Source: Hymenobacter roseosalivarius DSM 11622
GTDB taxonomy: Bacteria > Bacteroidota > Bacteroidia > Cytophagales > Hymenobacteraceae
Direction of reading: 5' to 3'
Length of the DNA stretch: 47,221 nucleotides
NCBI RefSeq assembly: GCF_900176135.1
Contig: NZ_FWWW01000122.1
Coordinates: 1 to 47,221, forward strand
Shown here: positions 16,474-24,704 of the stretch, piece by piece
Numbering within the stretch: position 1 is the stretch's first letter
How the letters are laid out: every line of letters begins with the position of its first letter
Notes under the pieces: model-generated
Database searches by the model: none
The model's input: the letters and a program-made list of their open reading frames with translations, nothing else
Told to the model about the DNA's origin: nothing
Made by a program: the position numbers and the translations under genes

Positions 16474-18150
16474 ATGTGGACTTCTTCCCGCACGCGCTTA
16501 CGCCGCCTCGAGGCGGCCTGGCACCAGCCAGCTGCGCCCTCCCCCCACTTCCCCCTACTGGCCCGCCGCTACTACGACGCGGTGCAGCACGAGCCCGCCT
16601 ACCACCGCCTGCCGGACCAAACCTGGGCGGACCTGAACGGCGACTTGCTCTTTGGCCTGCTCGATGCCACGGTGAGCCGGGTCGGCCAGCAGTGCCTGTA
16701 CCACCGCCTGCGCAGCCCACTCGCCGACGAGACCCCCTTGCACGAGTTTGAGGCGGCCGCCACCCTGCTGGCCCAGCAACCCGGGGCCCGCGGGCACGCC
16801 TTGCTCGCCCTCGACCAGCTGACGGCCCAAGAGGCGTACTACCTGACCGATTTGATTAGCGGCCAGCCCCTGCCCGTTTTGCCCGGCGCGCGCTTCGCGC
16901 CGCTGCTCGCGCTGGGGCTGGTGGCCACGGTGCTCGGGGGCTTTTGGCTCCCCGTCCTCTGGTTCGGTACGATGGCGTTTGCCCTCACCAATGGGGTGTT
17001 TCACTTCTGGCAGCACGCGCGGATTAAGCGCAATGTTCGCCCCCTGCTACACCTGGGCCGCTTGCACCGGGCGGGCCAGGCGCTGCAGCGGGCGGCCCTG
17101 CCCCTACGGCCGCTGCAGCGCCTGGCCGCGCCCCTGGCCCGGCTGGGGGCCCTCGTGCGGCAAGTCGCGTTCTTTCAGGTGGAAGCCGATTTGCAAAGTG
17201 ATATAGCCGCCGCCGCCTTGTATCTGTTCGACCTGCTCAAGATGCTGCTGCTGCTCGACGTACTGCTGTATGCCCGTTGCCGGGTGGCCGTGCAACAGCA
17301 CGCGCCCGCGATTCGGACGGTTTTTGAAGCGGTCGGCTACGTCGATTGTGCCCTGGCGGTGGCCAGCTTCCGCCAGCGCCACGCCACCTGCGTGCCGCAC
17401 TTTGGGCCGGCGGCCGCGGGCATCCAGCTGCAGGCCGGCTACCACCCGCTGGTGCCCGGGTGCGTGCCCAATGACCTGACCCTGGCCGGGCAGGGGGTAT
17501 TGCTTACCGGCTCGAATATGGCGGGCAAAACCACCTTTATGCGCACGCTGGGCGTGAATGCCCTGCTGGCCCAGACGATCGCGACGTGCCCGGCCACCGC
17601 CTACCGCGCCCCGTTTTGCCGGGTACTCACCAGCCTGAGCCTGGCCGACAGCCTGCCCACGGGCAAAAGCTATTACTTGGTTGAAGCCGAAACCATGCGC
17701 CAGTTGCTGCTGGCCTGCGAGGCGGCCCCCGGCAGCTACCTGCTGCTGCTGGATGAGCTGTTCAAAGGCACGAATACGCAGGAGCGCATCGCCGCCAATA
17801 CGGCCGTGCTGGCCTACTTGCAGCCGCGCAGCTGGGTCGTGGCGGCCACCCACGATGGGGAGCTGGGCGCGCTACTGCAGTCGTGCTATGTCGAATACCA
17901 CTTTTGCGAGACGGTCACGGCGGAAGACTGGTATTTCGACTACCGCCTCAAAGCGGGTCCGCTGACCACGCGCAATGCCATTCGGTTGTTGGCGCGCCTG
18001 CACTACCCGGCGCAAGTGGTCGCCACCGCGCAGGCGCTCAGTGCCACGCTGGCTACCCGGGCGCAACCTAGCAGCCCGCAACTACCTACGCCGGGAGCAC
18101 TTAGTTCGGTGGCTGATTCGACCAGTTGCGAGAAGGAATTGGTCGGCTAA
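16474..18150 (+). CDS. Membrane-associated MutS-family ATPase
   Basis: 558 residues, beginning MWTSSRTRLRRLEAAW. The C-terminal half is a MutS ATPase domain: Walker A TGSNMAGKTT at about 345-354, Walker B LLLLDELFKGTNTQER with D427-E428, and WVVAATHD as the histidine switch. The N-terminal half has no mismatch-recognition domain but has hydrophobic segments at about 143-172 (LLALGLVATVLGGFWLPVLW) and a further leucine-rich stretch (DLLKMLLLLDVLLYARC). This is the build of the MutS-like membrane proteins of Bacteroidota rather than true MutS (usually >800 residues). Function of the family is not settled; classic mismatch repair is unlikely. It is flanked by the recombinase and the relaxase, an unusual position. 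Confidence 0.85.
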   Translation: MWTSSRTRLRRLEAAWHQPAAPSPHFPLLARRYYDAVQHEPAYHRLPDQTWADLNGDLLFGLLDATVSRVGQQCLYHRLRSPLADETPLHEFEAAATLLAQQPGARGHALLALDQLTAQEAYYLTDLISGQPLPVLPGARFAPLLALGLVATVLGGFWLPVLWFGTMAFALTNGVFHFWQHARIKRNVRPLLHLGRLHRAGQALQRAALPLRPLQRLAAPLARLGALVRQVAFFQVEADLQSDIAAAALYLFDLLKMLLLLDVLLYARCRVAVQQHAPAIRTVFEAVGYVDCALAVASFRQRHATCVPHFGPAAAGIQLQAGYHPLVPGCVPNDLTLAGQGVLLTGSNMAGKTTFMRTLGVNALLAQTIATCPATAYRAPFCRVLTSLSLADSLPTGKSYYLVEAETMRQLLLACEAAPGSYLLLLDELFKGTNTQERIAANTAVLAYLQPRSWVVAATHDGELGALLQSCYVEYHFCETVTAEDWYFDYRLKAGPLTTRNAIRLLARLHYPAQVVATAQALSATLATRAQPSSPQLPTPGALSSVADSTSCEKELVG

Positions 18151-18232
18151 AGGGCTCAGCGTAGCACCATTATCCTGCATCGAGTATATATTTATCTGTT
18201 TAAGAGGTTCTTCTTTAACCGTCCCAGCTGGC

Positions 18233-19993
18233 CTATCGACCATACCCCAGCCCCCGGCTCTTACCGGGGGTCCGAGCCTGCTCCTGCTGCTTGTCCTGCT
18301 GGCCGGGAGCTTGGCGCTGCGCCCGGTCCGCGGCGCTCTCCTTTAGTTCGTATCCGGGCTGCTTAGCGGCCCAATCCAGCACCAGGCTGATCTCCTTCAC
18401 TTCGCGGCTAGGCTGCTGCACGTTGTACTGCACCACCAATTCACTCACCCGGTTGCCTTGGGTATCGACCGTGTGGCTCATGGACAGCGTCGCCCCTTTG
18501 CTCAGGAGCGTGCGGTGCAGGGCTTCGGCGCGGCCCGTCGTCTTGATTTCGTTCACTGGCTCAATCACGCGCACCACCAACTGGCGCTCGGCCTCGCGCT
18601 GGACCGCGTAGGCGGCCAGGCTCAGGGCCACAACCGCGGGCTGGTGATAGGCGGAGGCCACAAAGCCCGGCACCGGGGCCGGTTTCGCGGCCTCCGCCGT
18701 GTAAATGGCAAACATGCGGTGCTTATCCTCGGGGATATAGCGGCCCTTGGCTTCGAGAATCGCCAGCTGTTCCTGCGCCTTTTTGGCCTTGGCTCCGAGC
18801 CCGAGACCCAGTATTCCTGCTGCCTGCTTTTGTAGGTCTTTCTGTTGACCGTACGTCTGCGCGACGTTCCACGCGTGGCTGGCTAGACTCTTCGCTTGGC
18901 GCTCCAACTCCATTTTCAATCCGCCCAGACCCGTAGCGGCGCCCATGGCTTGCACGACGGCCTGTATTCCTTCGGTGTTGGGATGCGCTTTCAAGTGCGC
19001 GCTGTACGAATCGACCACCTGGTTATGGGCTTGAATCCGTGCGTTTTGGGCCGCTATCCCGACCGTGTACGTATGATAAGCCGCTTGCCACTTGCGTTCA
19101 ATGGCGGGCAGCTCGGGCCCTTTGGCCGCCTGCGCCGCCGCTTGCCGCTGCGCTTCTTGGCGCTGTACTTCCGCCTGGGCGGCGGCTTCTCGCGCCTGCT
19201 GCGCCGCCGCTTGGCGGCTCACCTCGGCCTGGCGCGTGGCCTGGTTCGCTTCGAGCTGCCGGACGATCCCGGCCAGGCTGTATTCCCGGCCAATCGCCGA
19301 CCCTTTCACCGTCTGCCCGTCCTTGGCAAAGCTGATCCCGGTCGGCTTCCCCTCCTTGGTTTGGAATACCTTGAAGGTAATGGCCTGCTCCTTTAGCGTC
19401 TCCCGTAGCTGCTTGCCATCGGTAGTGGTGGTCAGCGCCGTGCGCAGCGCCTCCCGCAGCTCATGCCGGGTGTGGTCCACCCCGTGCAGCTGCCCCGGGT
19501 GCTGCTTCTCGACCCTTAAACCCTTCGGCGCGGTCAGCCCGTGCTCCTGAATCAGTTCGGTCAGCGCCTGCTTCGAGCGGTAGAAATTCTGCCCGTCTTT
19601 GATAGTTTGCCCGTCGTTGTCCACCCGATTGGCGATGATGTGCAGGTGCTGATTGTCCGGCTGGTCGTGGTGGCGGATGATGGCATACTGCGTCTTGTCG
19701 AGCCCCATCTTCTGCACGTAGCCCTCGGCAATGGCCCGCATCTTCGCACTGTCGAGCTTGGCCGCGTCGTCCGGGTTAAAGCTCAGGCTAGTGTGCCAGA
19801 CTGCCTGGCCCAGGTTGGGGTTCAGCTGCCGCCCCCGGTTGAAGTCCGTACTCATGTGGGCCGCGCTGTCCGCCCGCACGCCCACGGCCGCCAGCACCTC
19901 GGCCTGCTTGTCGCTGGGCAACTCCTTACGCCCCTCGAACTGGTAGCGTACCAGCCCCCCGAAGCTGCGCCCGATGGTCGTACGGCTGATCAT
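18233..19993 (-). CDS. mobA: MOBP-type relaxase (mobilization nuclease)
   Basis: 586 residues. Nicks one strand at oriT and carries it to the recipient during mobilization. Motif I holds the likely nucleophile Y17 (GGLVRYQFEGRK). Motif III is RHHDQPDNQHLHIIANRV at about 107-124, the histidine triad (H109, H116, H118) that binds the metal. This is the relaxase/mobilization nuclease domain of plasmid MobA/MobB proteins. After about residue 240 a long Gln/Ala-rich coiled coil begins (RQLEANQATRQAEVSRQ...), followed by a helical tail rich in Gln and Arg. Its start overlaps the mobC stop as ATGA, so the two are co-translated. No type IV coupling protein or mating-pore genes are present, so the plasmid appears mobilizable, not self-transmissible, within this window. 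Confidence 0.9.
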   Translation of the reverse strand: MISRTTIGRSFGGLVRYQFEGRKELPSDKQAEVLAAVGVRADSAAHMSTDFNRGRQLNPNLGQAVWHTSLSFNPDDAAKLDSAKMRAIAEGYVQKMGLDKTQYAIIRHHDQPDNQHLHIIANRVDNDGQTIKDGQNFYRSKQALTELIQEHGLTAPKGLRVEKQHPGQLHGVDHTRHELREALRTALTTTTDGKQLRETLKEQAITFKVFQTKEGKPTGISFAKDGQTVKGSAIGREYSLAGIVRQLEANQATRQAEVSRQAAAQQAREAAAQAEVQRQEAQRQAAAQAAKGPELPAIERKWQAAYHTYTVGIAAQNARIQAHNQVVDSYSAHLKAHPNTEGIQAVVQAMGAATGLGGLKMELERQAKSLASHAWNVAQTYGQQKDLQKQAAGILGLGLGAKAKKAQEQLAILEAKGRYIPEDKHRMFAIYTAEAAKPAPVPGFVASAYHQPAVVALSLAAYAVQREAERQLVVRVIEPVNEIKTTGRAEALHRTLLSKGATLSMSHTVDTQGNRVSELVVQYNVQQPSREVKEISLVLDWAAKQPGYELKESAADRAQRQAPGQQDKQQEQARTPGKSRGLGYGR

Positions 19994-20388
19994 GCGACGT
20001 CCCCGAAATAGTCTAATAACTGACTAACTCTCCTGGCCTGCTGTACTACCTCTTCCCCCACCGCCCCAAACCCGCTTTGGTGGGCTTTCTTGGCTAGCTG
20101 GTTCAGGTTGTTTGCCAGGCCCGCCAGCTGCCGCAGGTAGCCCTCCTGCTCCCCCGACAGCTGGAGCACCGGCCGTTTCCGGGGCTTGATTCCCCCCTCC
20201 ACCAGGGGCCGCACATACTGCGAGATGGGCTGCCGCACCTCCGCTGCGCCCGCCTCCAGCTCCTCGTAGCGCGCCACGGATACGTGCGTGGTGATACTCT
20301 TCAGCTTATCAGCGGGATCCTTTTTGGGCCGGCCACCTAGGCGCTTGGGCTTCGGGGTAGTAGCAGAGTCAGCAGGTAGTTCCGGCAT
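19990..20388 (-). CDS. mobC: MobC-like relaxosome accessory protein
   Basis: 132 residues. A charged N-terminal tail (KPKRLGGRPKKDPADKLKS) leads into a ribbon-helix-helix-like segment (ITTHVSVARYEELEAGAAEV), followed by LAGLANNLNQLAKKAHQSG, the conserved MobC motif. MobC proteins help the relaxase to open and nick oriT. It begins about 18 bases from the paired hairpins proposed as oriT and its stop overlaps the relaxase start. A promoter-like pair (TTG, 21 bases, TAGGTTTT) on the minus strand lies in the hairpin region, so MobC or MobA binding at oriT could control this operon. Confidence 0.88.
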   Translation of the reverse strand: MPELPADSATTPKPKRLGGRPKKDPADKLKSITTHVSVARYEELEAGAAEVRQPISQYVRPLVEGGIKPRKRPVLQLSGEQEGYLRQLAGLANNLNQLAKKAHQSGFGAVGEEVVQQARRVSQLLDYFGDVA

Positions 20389-20410
20389 GGCAGTGACTAG
20401 TCAGGGGGAT

Positions 20411-20470
20411 CTTTTGGCGACGATAGGAGCCAAAAGCAAGATGTTTTGCGCGAGCAAAACCTATCTTGCT
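20411..20470. other. oriT: oriT candidate: adjacent hairpins upstream of mobC
   Basis: Two sets of inverted repeats abut: CTTTTGGC (20411-20418) with GCCAAAAG (20429-20436), and a nested pair, AGCAAGAT (20435-20442) with ATCTTGCT (20463-20470), enclosing GTTTTGC (20443-20449) and GCAAAAC (20454-20460) around a four-base loop. Hairpins next to the relaxosome genes are the normal form of oriT. The nic position cannot be read from sequence alone, but would be expected within a few bases of one arm. Confidence 0.6.
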
Positions 20471-20530
20471 CCCTACCGCCAGCACAAGATACGCAGAACG
20501 AGTCGGATGGGGCTAATCGTGGGTGAAGTA

Positions 20531-21299
20531 TTTTAGGTTGGAAGGGAAGGCTCACTGGGTGACTAGTCGCCCAACAGCTATGGTACTAGGGGGCGGTAGT
20601 ATCCCATGGCGGTGCTCCTATAAGGTTGTCCTGTTGTAAGGCAGTAACCCGGTGACCTTGTTACTTCCTCCCAGGGTGAACTTGTTCCTTCATAGTAGGG
20701 GGCCATTGGTACGGCGGGACAGCAGGACGGTGGCCCGCGCTTCCGTGATCCTGGAAAGCGATGAGGCTAGGCTATGTTAAAGCTCAGTCCCCTAGCTATT
20801 CGGACGCCTAGGAGCTCGGCGTTGCAGTCGGACTGTCTGGCCATCTGGCCATAAGTAAAAAGAAACTAGCGGGAGGGAAAGTACAAATAGGCCCGGTCCC
20901 GTGCGGGGCTGCTATAGCCTGCCCCGGTGAGGGCACCACCAGGAGCGGCAACGCGTCATCGTGTGCCCCCAACCGGTGCTTGGCTTGGTAGGCCGTGATC
21001 TTCCACCGTAGGTTGCTGCTTAGGACTTCCTGCGCAAAACCAACCTTTTAACCAAGGCCAAAACCCGGGAGCACGACCTGGCCACAGAACGCGGAGAAGA
21101 CGGCTCACCTACCGCCTCCTGAACCGGCACGGCGAGGACAGCTTCTCTGACCAGCCCCTGCCGGCTGAAGCCCCCTTTGGTAGGGACTTGGTTGCGGCCT
21201 AGCCGCCGCCTGCCAAACCTGGGTAAGGCAAAGTCGGAGGCTTTCCCTAGTTGTTTACCCCTCCCTGTGTAGTGACGGTACCCTCTTCGCTGGTCGCGA
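20531..21299. other. Non-coding part of the replication/transfer region
   Basis: No supported gene. An imperfect direct repeat occurs at 20651-20667 and 20675-20691 (GGTGAcCTTGTTaCTTC and GGTGAaCTTGTTcCTTC). A gene remnant may exist near 21025-21120 (reading DFLRKTNLLTKAKTREHDLA), but it stops and has no start. The block separates oriT from the first iteron. Confidence 0.4.
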
Positions 21300-21426
21300 A
21301 AGATAAATGACTACTAAAAACGACTTTTTATCAGTCATTTATCTTCTTCAGCTCAGAATCAGGCCCTGAGAAGGTAGTAGAAACGGGATACCGTACCTTC
21401 GGTCTAATCCGACTGATAAAAAGTCG
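21300..21426. repeat. Outlying iterons, one within a 13-bp inverted repeat
   Basis: The iteron core CGACTTTTTATCAG occurs at 21321-21334, enclosed by a perfect 13-bp inverted repeat (AAGATAAATGACT at 21300-21312; complement at 21333-21345). A second core is present in the opposite orientation at 21413-21426. Iterons in opposite orientation away from the main array often act in copy control or as operators; that role here is inference. Confidence 0.75.
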
Positions 21427-21536
21427 TAATTCATTTGTGCCCCCCAGGCGAGGCCTCGCGCTACGGAGAACTACCGGCAAATTGGCGAAGACCACCCTAC
21501 GTTCAGGTGCTAGGGGAAGACAGGTGCCTTTACTTT

Positions 21537-21570
21537 ATCCATCAAATAAAGTATAAACAAGTATTAAAAT
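21537..21570. other. AT-rich block, possible DNA unwinding element
   Basis: A run of A/T-rich sequence (ATCAAATAAAGTATAAACAA and following) stands between the outlying and main iterons. A/T-rich melting regions accompany iteron arrays in Rep_3 origins. No perfect DnaA box was identified; TTTATCCAT at about 21536-21544 is only a partial match. Confidence 0.35.
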
Positions 21571-21769
21571 AGTACAATCGCCGCGCGCCCATTTAAGGCT
21601 ATTTTGTGCCGCTTGTTTTGCTGTTTTTCGGGTGCCATTTGCTCGCTCTGGCACGAGTCCTAAAAGCTATTCCTTTCCCCTCGCGCGAAACAACAACTTG
21701 TGTATTTTTAAGTATTTGTCTATTTGCAGAACGCACAACTATCTGATTTTGTAGTGGTTACAGGCGTTT

Positions 21770-21883
21770 AAAACGACTTTTTATCAGTTTAAAACGACTT
21801 TTTATCAGTGAACTACTACTTTTTATCAGTTTAAAACGACTTTTTATCAGTCAATCTGGGGGCGAGCGACGACTTTTTATCAG
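21770..21883. repeat. oriV: Iteron array of the replication origin
   Basis: Five copies of CGACTTTTTATCAG in the same orientation, cores at 21774-21787, 21795-21808, 21816-21829 (one mismatch, T for G), 21837-21850 and 21870-21883. The first four are spaced exactly 21 bp apart, two helical turns, the fifth 33 bp. Most are preceded by AAAA. They lie just upstream of the rep promoter, so they should be the binding sites of the Rep initiator and also allow it to repress its own gene. Confidence 0.9.
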
Positions 21884-21906
21884 CTAAAAACGCCTTGTAA
21901 AAACAG

Positions 21907-21936
21907 TTGTAGTTTTTAGGTGCTTTGTTATCTTTG
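21907..21936 (+). promoter_or_regulatory. Bacteroidota-type promoter of rep
   Basis: TTG at 21907-21909, 19 bases, then TATCTTTG at 21929-21936, an exact fit to TAnnTTTG. The rep ATG follows 20 bases downstream. The promoter begins 24 bases after the last iteron, close enough for Rep bound to the array to affect transcription. Confidence 0.75.
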
Positions 21937-21955
21937 TCCGCCACCCCTCGCTGCT

Positions 21956-22900
21956 ATGGAACCCTCAGAAGCTCTGGAAGTCCGCCAACACAATGCCATC
22001 ACCACGGCGCGCTACGACTACACGGCCTGCCAGTTGGACTTGCTGTTCTTTCTGCTCTCCAAGCTGCGCCGGGAGGATAAACCCAACCAGGAGTATCAGA
22101 TCCACATGAGCGAAGTGGTGGCCATGACGGGTCGGGAGTGGCACTACAAGCAACTGAAGGAAGCCACCGAGTCCATGGGCTCGCGCATGTTCGAGGTGGA
22201 GAACGAGCAGAGCTATGTGCAGCTCTGGATGTTTCAAAAAGTGGAGTACGTCAAGGGCCAGGGCCACCTGCGCATTCGCCTCTCGGAGGATATCCGGCCT
22301 TACCTGTTCGAGCTCAAGAACAACTTCACGTCCTACCAGCTGTTCTCGGCCCTGAAGATCTCCAGCAAGTACGCCAAGCGGATTTATCAGCTGGCCTCGC
22401 AGTGGAAGGATATTGGGGAAACCAAAACTTACGACTTGGATGAGTTTAAACTCATGCTCAAGCTCAAGGACCCCAAGGGCAAGGAGCCCGATCAGTTTCA
22501 GCGCATCAGCGATTTGAAGGCCAAGGTGCTGGACATTGCCGTGCGGCAGATAAACGAGAACACGGAGCTCAAGATTGGCTATACCCTCCTGAAACAGGGC
22601 CGCTCTTTCCACGCCGTGCGCTTCTACGTGACCAAGCAGCAACCCAAGCAGCTCCCGATTCCCTTTGAGGAAACCCCGGAGGAAGCCAAGCTGCTCATGG
22701 CCCGGCGCCACCTGGAAGGGCTGGGCATCAAAGACCCCAAGCTGGTCAGCCAAATCACGGGCGACGAGCAGCTCATCAATGAACTCTTCAAATTCATGTA
22801 CCGCCTTAAGACCGACAAGATCAAGGCCAGTAAGAACCCGGCCGGGCTATTACTCACGGTCCTGGGCCTGAAAACACCATCCGCCAAACAAGGGAAGTAG
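21956..22900 (+). CDS. rep: Rep_3-family plasmid replication initiator
   Basis: 314 residues from the ATG at 21956, chosen because it follows the promoter by 20 bases; the reading is open further upstream but would start inside the promoter. The protein has the two winged-helix domains of Rep_3 initiators: first domain with ARYDYTACQLDLLFFLLSKL and EVVAMTGREWHYKQLKEATE; second with SSKYAKRIYQLASQWKDIGE, followed by FKLMLKLKDPKGKEPDQF. The protein binds iterons and recruits the host replication machinery. The array directly upstream fits this precisely. The remaining C-terminal tail (about 60 residues, LLMARRHLEGLGIKDPKLVS) is helical, as in plasmid initiators of Bacteroidota. Confidence 0.93.
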   Translation: MEPSEALEVRQHNAITTARYDYTACQLDLLFFLLSKLRREDKPNQEYQIHMSEVVAMTGREWHYKQLKEATESMGSRMFEVENEQSYVQLWMFQKVEYVKGQGHLRIRLSEDIRPYLFELKNNFTSYQLFSALKISSKYAKRIYQLASQWKDIGETKTYDLDEFKLMLKLKDPKGKEPDQFQRISDLKAKVLDIAVRQINENTELKIGYTLLKQGRSFHAVRFYVTKQQPKQLPIPFEETPEEAKLLMARRHLEGLGIKDPKLVSQITGDEQLINELFKFMYRLKTDKIKASKNPAGLLLTVLGLKTPSAKQGK

Positions 22901-22985
22901 GGCTGCTGCTCCCTCCTCCCCTGCCAAGACCCACCCCGACCCAGAAGCTTACCGCGCGCGGCGAGTAGCAGGCCCCGGTGCTGGG

Positions 22986-23477
22986 TTACTTTCCCGTGCT
23001 GGCCTGTCGTCCCTGTTGGATGCGCTGCCGGCGCTGCTGCTCCTGTTCGCGGGCCTGCGCGGGGCGGGGCGGGGCGGGGGCAGCCCCGGCGAAGAGCAAG
23101 TCCAAGGCTTCTTGGAGGGCCTGCTTCTGCGAGTAGGTATACTCACCCTGGACCCGGCGGGCGTGCACGTAATCCCGCAGCTGCTCCAAGTGTCCCCGGC
23201 TCAGCACGAACGTCTGCCGTACGCCATCGGGTGCGGCACTGGCAGCAGCGGGCACGGCGGCGGGAGAAACAACGCTATCTGGTTTCGCTATATTACCAGT
23301 ATTACTGGTATTACTCGTATTACTGGTGTTACCGATACTACTTACCGTTTTTGGTGATTCAGCCGCCTTTTTTACTGGCTCGCGGTCGTCACTAAGATCA
23401 AAAAAGTCGCGTTCCGACGTGGGCTTGGGAGCAGGGTGCTCACCGGGGCGGGGCAGGTTTTTGAAGGTTTTGGGCAT
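22986..23477 (-). CDS. parB: ParB-like small partition adaptor (RHH fold candidate)
   Basis: 163 residues, 17 bases after the parA stop and on the same strand. The N-terminal ~70 residues are unstructured and include an Asn-Thr-Ser repeat (GNTSNTSNTSNTGN, about residues 48-61), encoded by the 9-bp repeats at 23292-23336. The C-terminal domain RQTFVLSRGHLEQLRDYVHA, then TYSQKQALQEALDLLF, has the strand-helix-helix pattern of ribbon-helix-helix proteins such as ParG and omega. These bind centromere repeats and stimulate ParA. A basic Gln/Arg tail follows. No recognisable sequence match to classic ParB; the call rests on fold pattern and operon position. Confidence 0.7.
   Translation of the reverse strand: MPKTFKNLPRPGEHPAPKPTSERDFFDLSDDREPVKKAAESPKTVSSIGNTSNTSNTSNTGNIAKPDSVVSPAAVPAAASAAPDGVRQTFVLSRGHLEQLRDYVHARRVQGEYTYSQKQALQEALDLLFAGAAPAPPRPAQAREQEQQRRQRIQQGRQASTGK
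23292..23336. repeat. 9-bp repeat cluster inside the parB-like gene
   Basis: Five tandem nonamers on the plus strand: ATTACCAGT, ATTACTGGT, ATTACTCGT, ATTACTGGT, GTTACCGAT, followed by a degenerate sixth. The consensus RTTACYNNT is the same as in the clusters at 24251-24315 and 25533-25595. Nine bases equal three codons, which gives the Asn-Thr-Ser repeat on the coding strand. Confidence 0.85.
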
Positions 23478-23494
23478 GGGAAGCAGGTAGCGGA

Positions 23495-24238
23495 TTAGCG
23501 GGTAAGGATTTCGGCGACCAGCGCCTGGTAGTCGGTGGCCCCGGCACTCTGCGGGGCGTAGGTGAAAATGTCTTGGCCCAGGTGCGGCGCTTCGCCCAAG
23601 GCAATGCTCTCGCGGATGACAGTATCGAGCACTAAGCCCGGATGCTGCGCCCGCAACTGCTCGGCCGTATCCCGACGCAGCACCTTGCGCTTATCGTGCC
23701 GGGTGAAGAAGACGCCCCCCACGGCTAACTCCGGATTTAGCCGCCGCTGCACCCGGCCCACCAACTCCAATACTTTTGCCAAGCCGTCGGCGGCATACAG
23801 CTGGGCTTCCAGCGGAATATAGAGGGCCTGCGCGCAGGCATAGGCATTGAGCGTGACCAAGCCGAGCGCCGGCGGGCAGTCCAGCAGAATGTAGTCGCAC
23901 CGCTCCCGCACGGGTTCGAGCAGTTCCTTGAGCAAAAATTCGCGGTCCAGCTCGTCGCCCTTCACTTTCTCAAACCCCGATAGCGCGGGGGAGCCCGCCA
24001 CCAGCGCCAGGTTCTCGCGCAGCGAGTAGGCTTTGAGGCGATACTCGCCCAGCAGGGCCCCGTACACGTTCTGCTCGGCCTCGAGCAGGCCCAAGCCTTT
24101 GGTCAGATTGGCCTGCGGGTCCAGGTCCACCAGCAGCACCCGCTGGCCAACGCGGGCCAGGCCCGCCCCGACGTTCGCCGTGGACGTAGTTTTGCCTACC
24201 CCTCCCTTTTGGTTTGTAAACGCGAGAATCTTGCTCAT
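23495..24238 (-). CDS. parA: ParA-family partition ATPase
   Basis: 247 residues. The deviant Walker A motif KGGVGKTT (residues 11-18, signature K11) is close to the N-terminus (MSKILAFTNQKGGVGKTT), with VLLVDLDPQANLTKGLG following and CDYILLDCPPALGLVTLNAY as the Walker B region. Small ParAs of this type lack the N-terminal DNA-binding domain and rely on a small partner to bind the centromere and repress the operon, which fits the ribbon-helix-helix gene downstream. The 9-bp repeat cluster begins 13 bases before its start and is the likely operator/centromere. A TACTTTCG box, close to TAnnTTTG, lies about 9 bases upstream of the ATG. Confidence 0.93.
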   Translation of the reverse strand: MSKILAFTNQKGGVGKTTSTANVGAGLARVGQRVLLVDLDPQANLTKGLGLLEAEQNVYGALLGEYRLKAYSLRENLALVAGSPALSGFEKVKGDELDREFLLKELLEPVRERCDYILLDCPPALGLVTLNAYACAQALYIPLEAQLYAADGLAKVLELVGRVQRRLNPELAVGGVFFTRHDKRKVLRRDTAEQLRAQHPGLVLDTVIRESIALGEAPHLGQDIFTYAPQSAGATDYQALVAEILTR

Positions 24239-24250
24239 GGCCCGAAAGTA

Positions 24251-24315
24251 GTTAATAATGTGTTACCCGTGTTACTTATCGTACCTGTGTTATCTATATT
24301 ACTTATGTTACTTGT
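24251..24315. repeat. parS: 9-bp repeat cluster between parA and fic operon
   Basis: Seven nonamers: GTTAATAAT, two spacer bases, then GTTACCCGT, GTTACTTAT, CGTACCTGT, GTTATCTAT, ATTACTTAT and GTTACTTGT without gaps. It lies between the divergent parA and 24402 genes, overlapping the parA promoter region. Tandem short repeats here are the usual operator and centromere of ParA/small-partner systems. Confidence 0.8.
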
Positions 24316-24358
24316 CCGATACGGAACCGGGGATAGGGTGAAATCAGGCTAGAATCGC

Positions 24359-24366
24359 TACTTTTG
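24359..24366 (+). promoter_or_regulatory. TAnnTTTG box ahead of the fic operon
   Basis: TACTTTTG matches the Bacteroidota -7 box exactly and is 36 bases upstream of the first gene of the fic operon. No TTG is found at the right distance upstream, so the promoter would be weak or activator dependent. Confidence 0.45.
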
Positions 24367-24401
24367 GTGGCTGCGCGTGCGGCCCGCCTTACTCGCTTCC
24401 C

Positions 24402-24704
24402 ATGACTTCCTCCACCCAAGATGCGTATCAGGCTCTTCGGGAGTACCTAAACGGGCTCCTCCATCCGTCCTTGGCCGACCAGGCCCTGGTGGACGTGCCG
24501 GCGGCGCTGCGTCCCAGTCTGGAGGCGTTCATGGCGGGCAAAACTGAGTACCAGGACGAGGCTGGACGGCGCATGATTTACGCGGCCGACTTAGCGGCGT
24601 GGGCCGCAGACCTAATTTACGGCGCGGGCCTGCCCGCGCCGCTGCCGCTGGCCACGGTGGACGTGGCGGCGCTACGGGCGGCCACGCTCCGCCAAGCGGC
24701 ATGA
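24402..24704 (+). CDS. Small protein co-transcribed with Fic; unknown
   Basis: 100 residues, soluble, helical and acidic: YQALREYLNGLLHPSLADQA, LEAFMAGKTEYQDEAGRRMI, YAADLAAWAADLIYGAGL. Its stop overlaps the start of fic as ATGA. I do not recognise the family. The place suggests a partner or antitoxin of Fic, but the protein lacks the [S/T]xxxE[G/N] inhibition motif of VbhA-type antitoxins; that motif is inside the Fic protein itself. Alternatives are a regulator or an adaptor for the Fic target. Confidence 0.7.
   Translation: MTSSTQDAYQALREYLNGLLHPSLADQALVDVPAALRPSLEAFMAGKTEYQDEAGRRMIYAADLAAWAADLIYGAGLPAPLPLATVDVAALRAATLRQAA

Noticed and set aside
17104..17853. Minus-strand open frame of 249 codons
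   Set aside because: Lies opposite the MutS-like ATPase motifs, which are clear on the plus strand.
21965..22753. Minus-strand open frame of 262 codons opposite rep
   Set aside because: The plus strand encodes a full Rep_3 protein with promoter and iterons.
23292..23336. CRISPR-like short repeats
   Set aside because: The units are 9 bp with no spacers; they fit partition iterons, not CRISPR.
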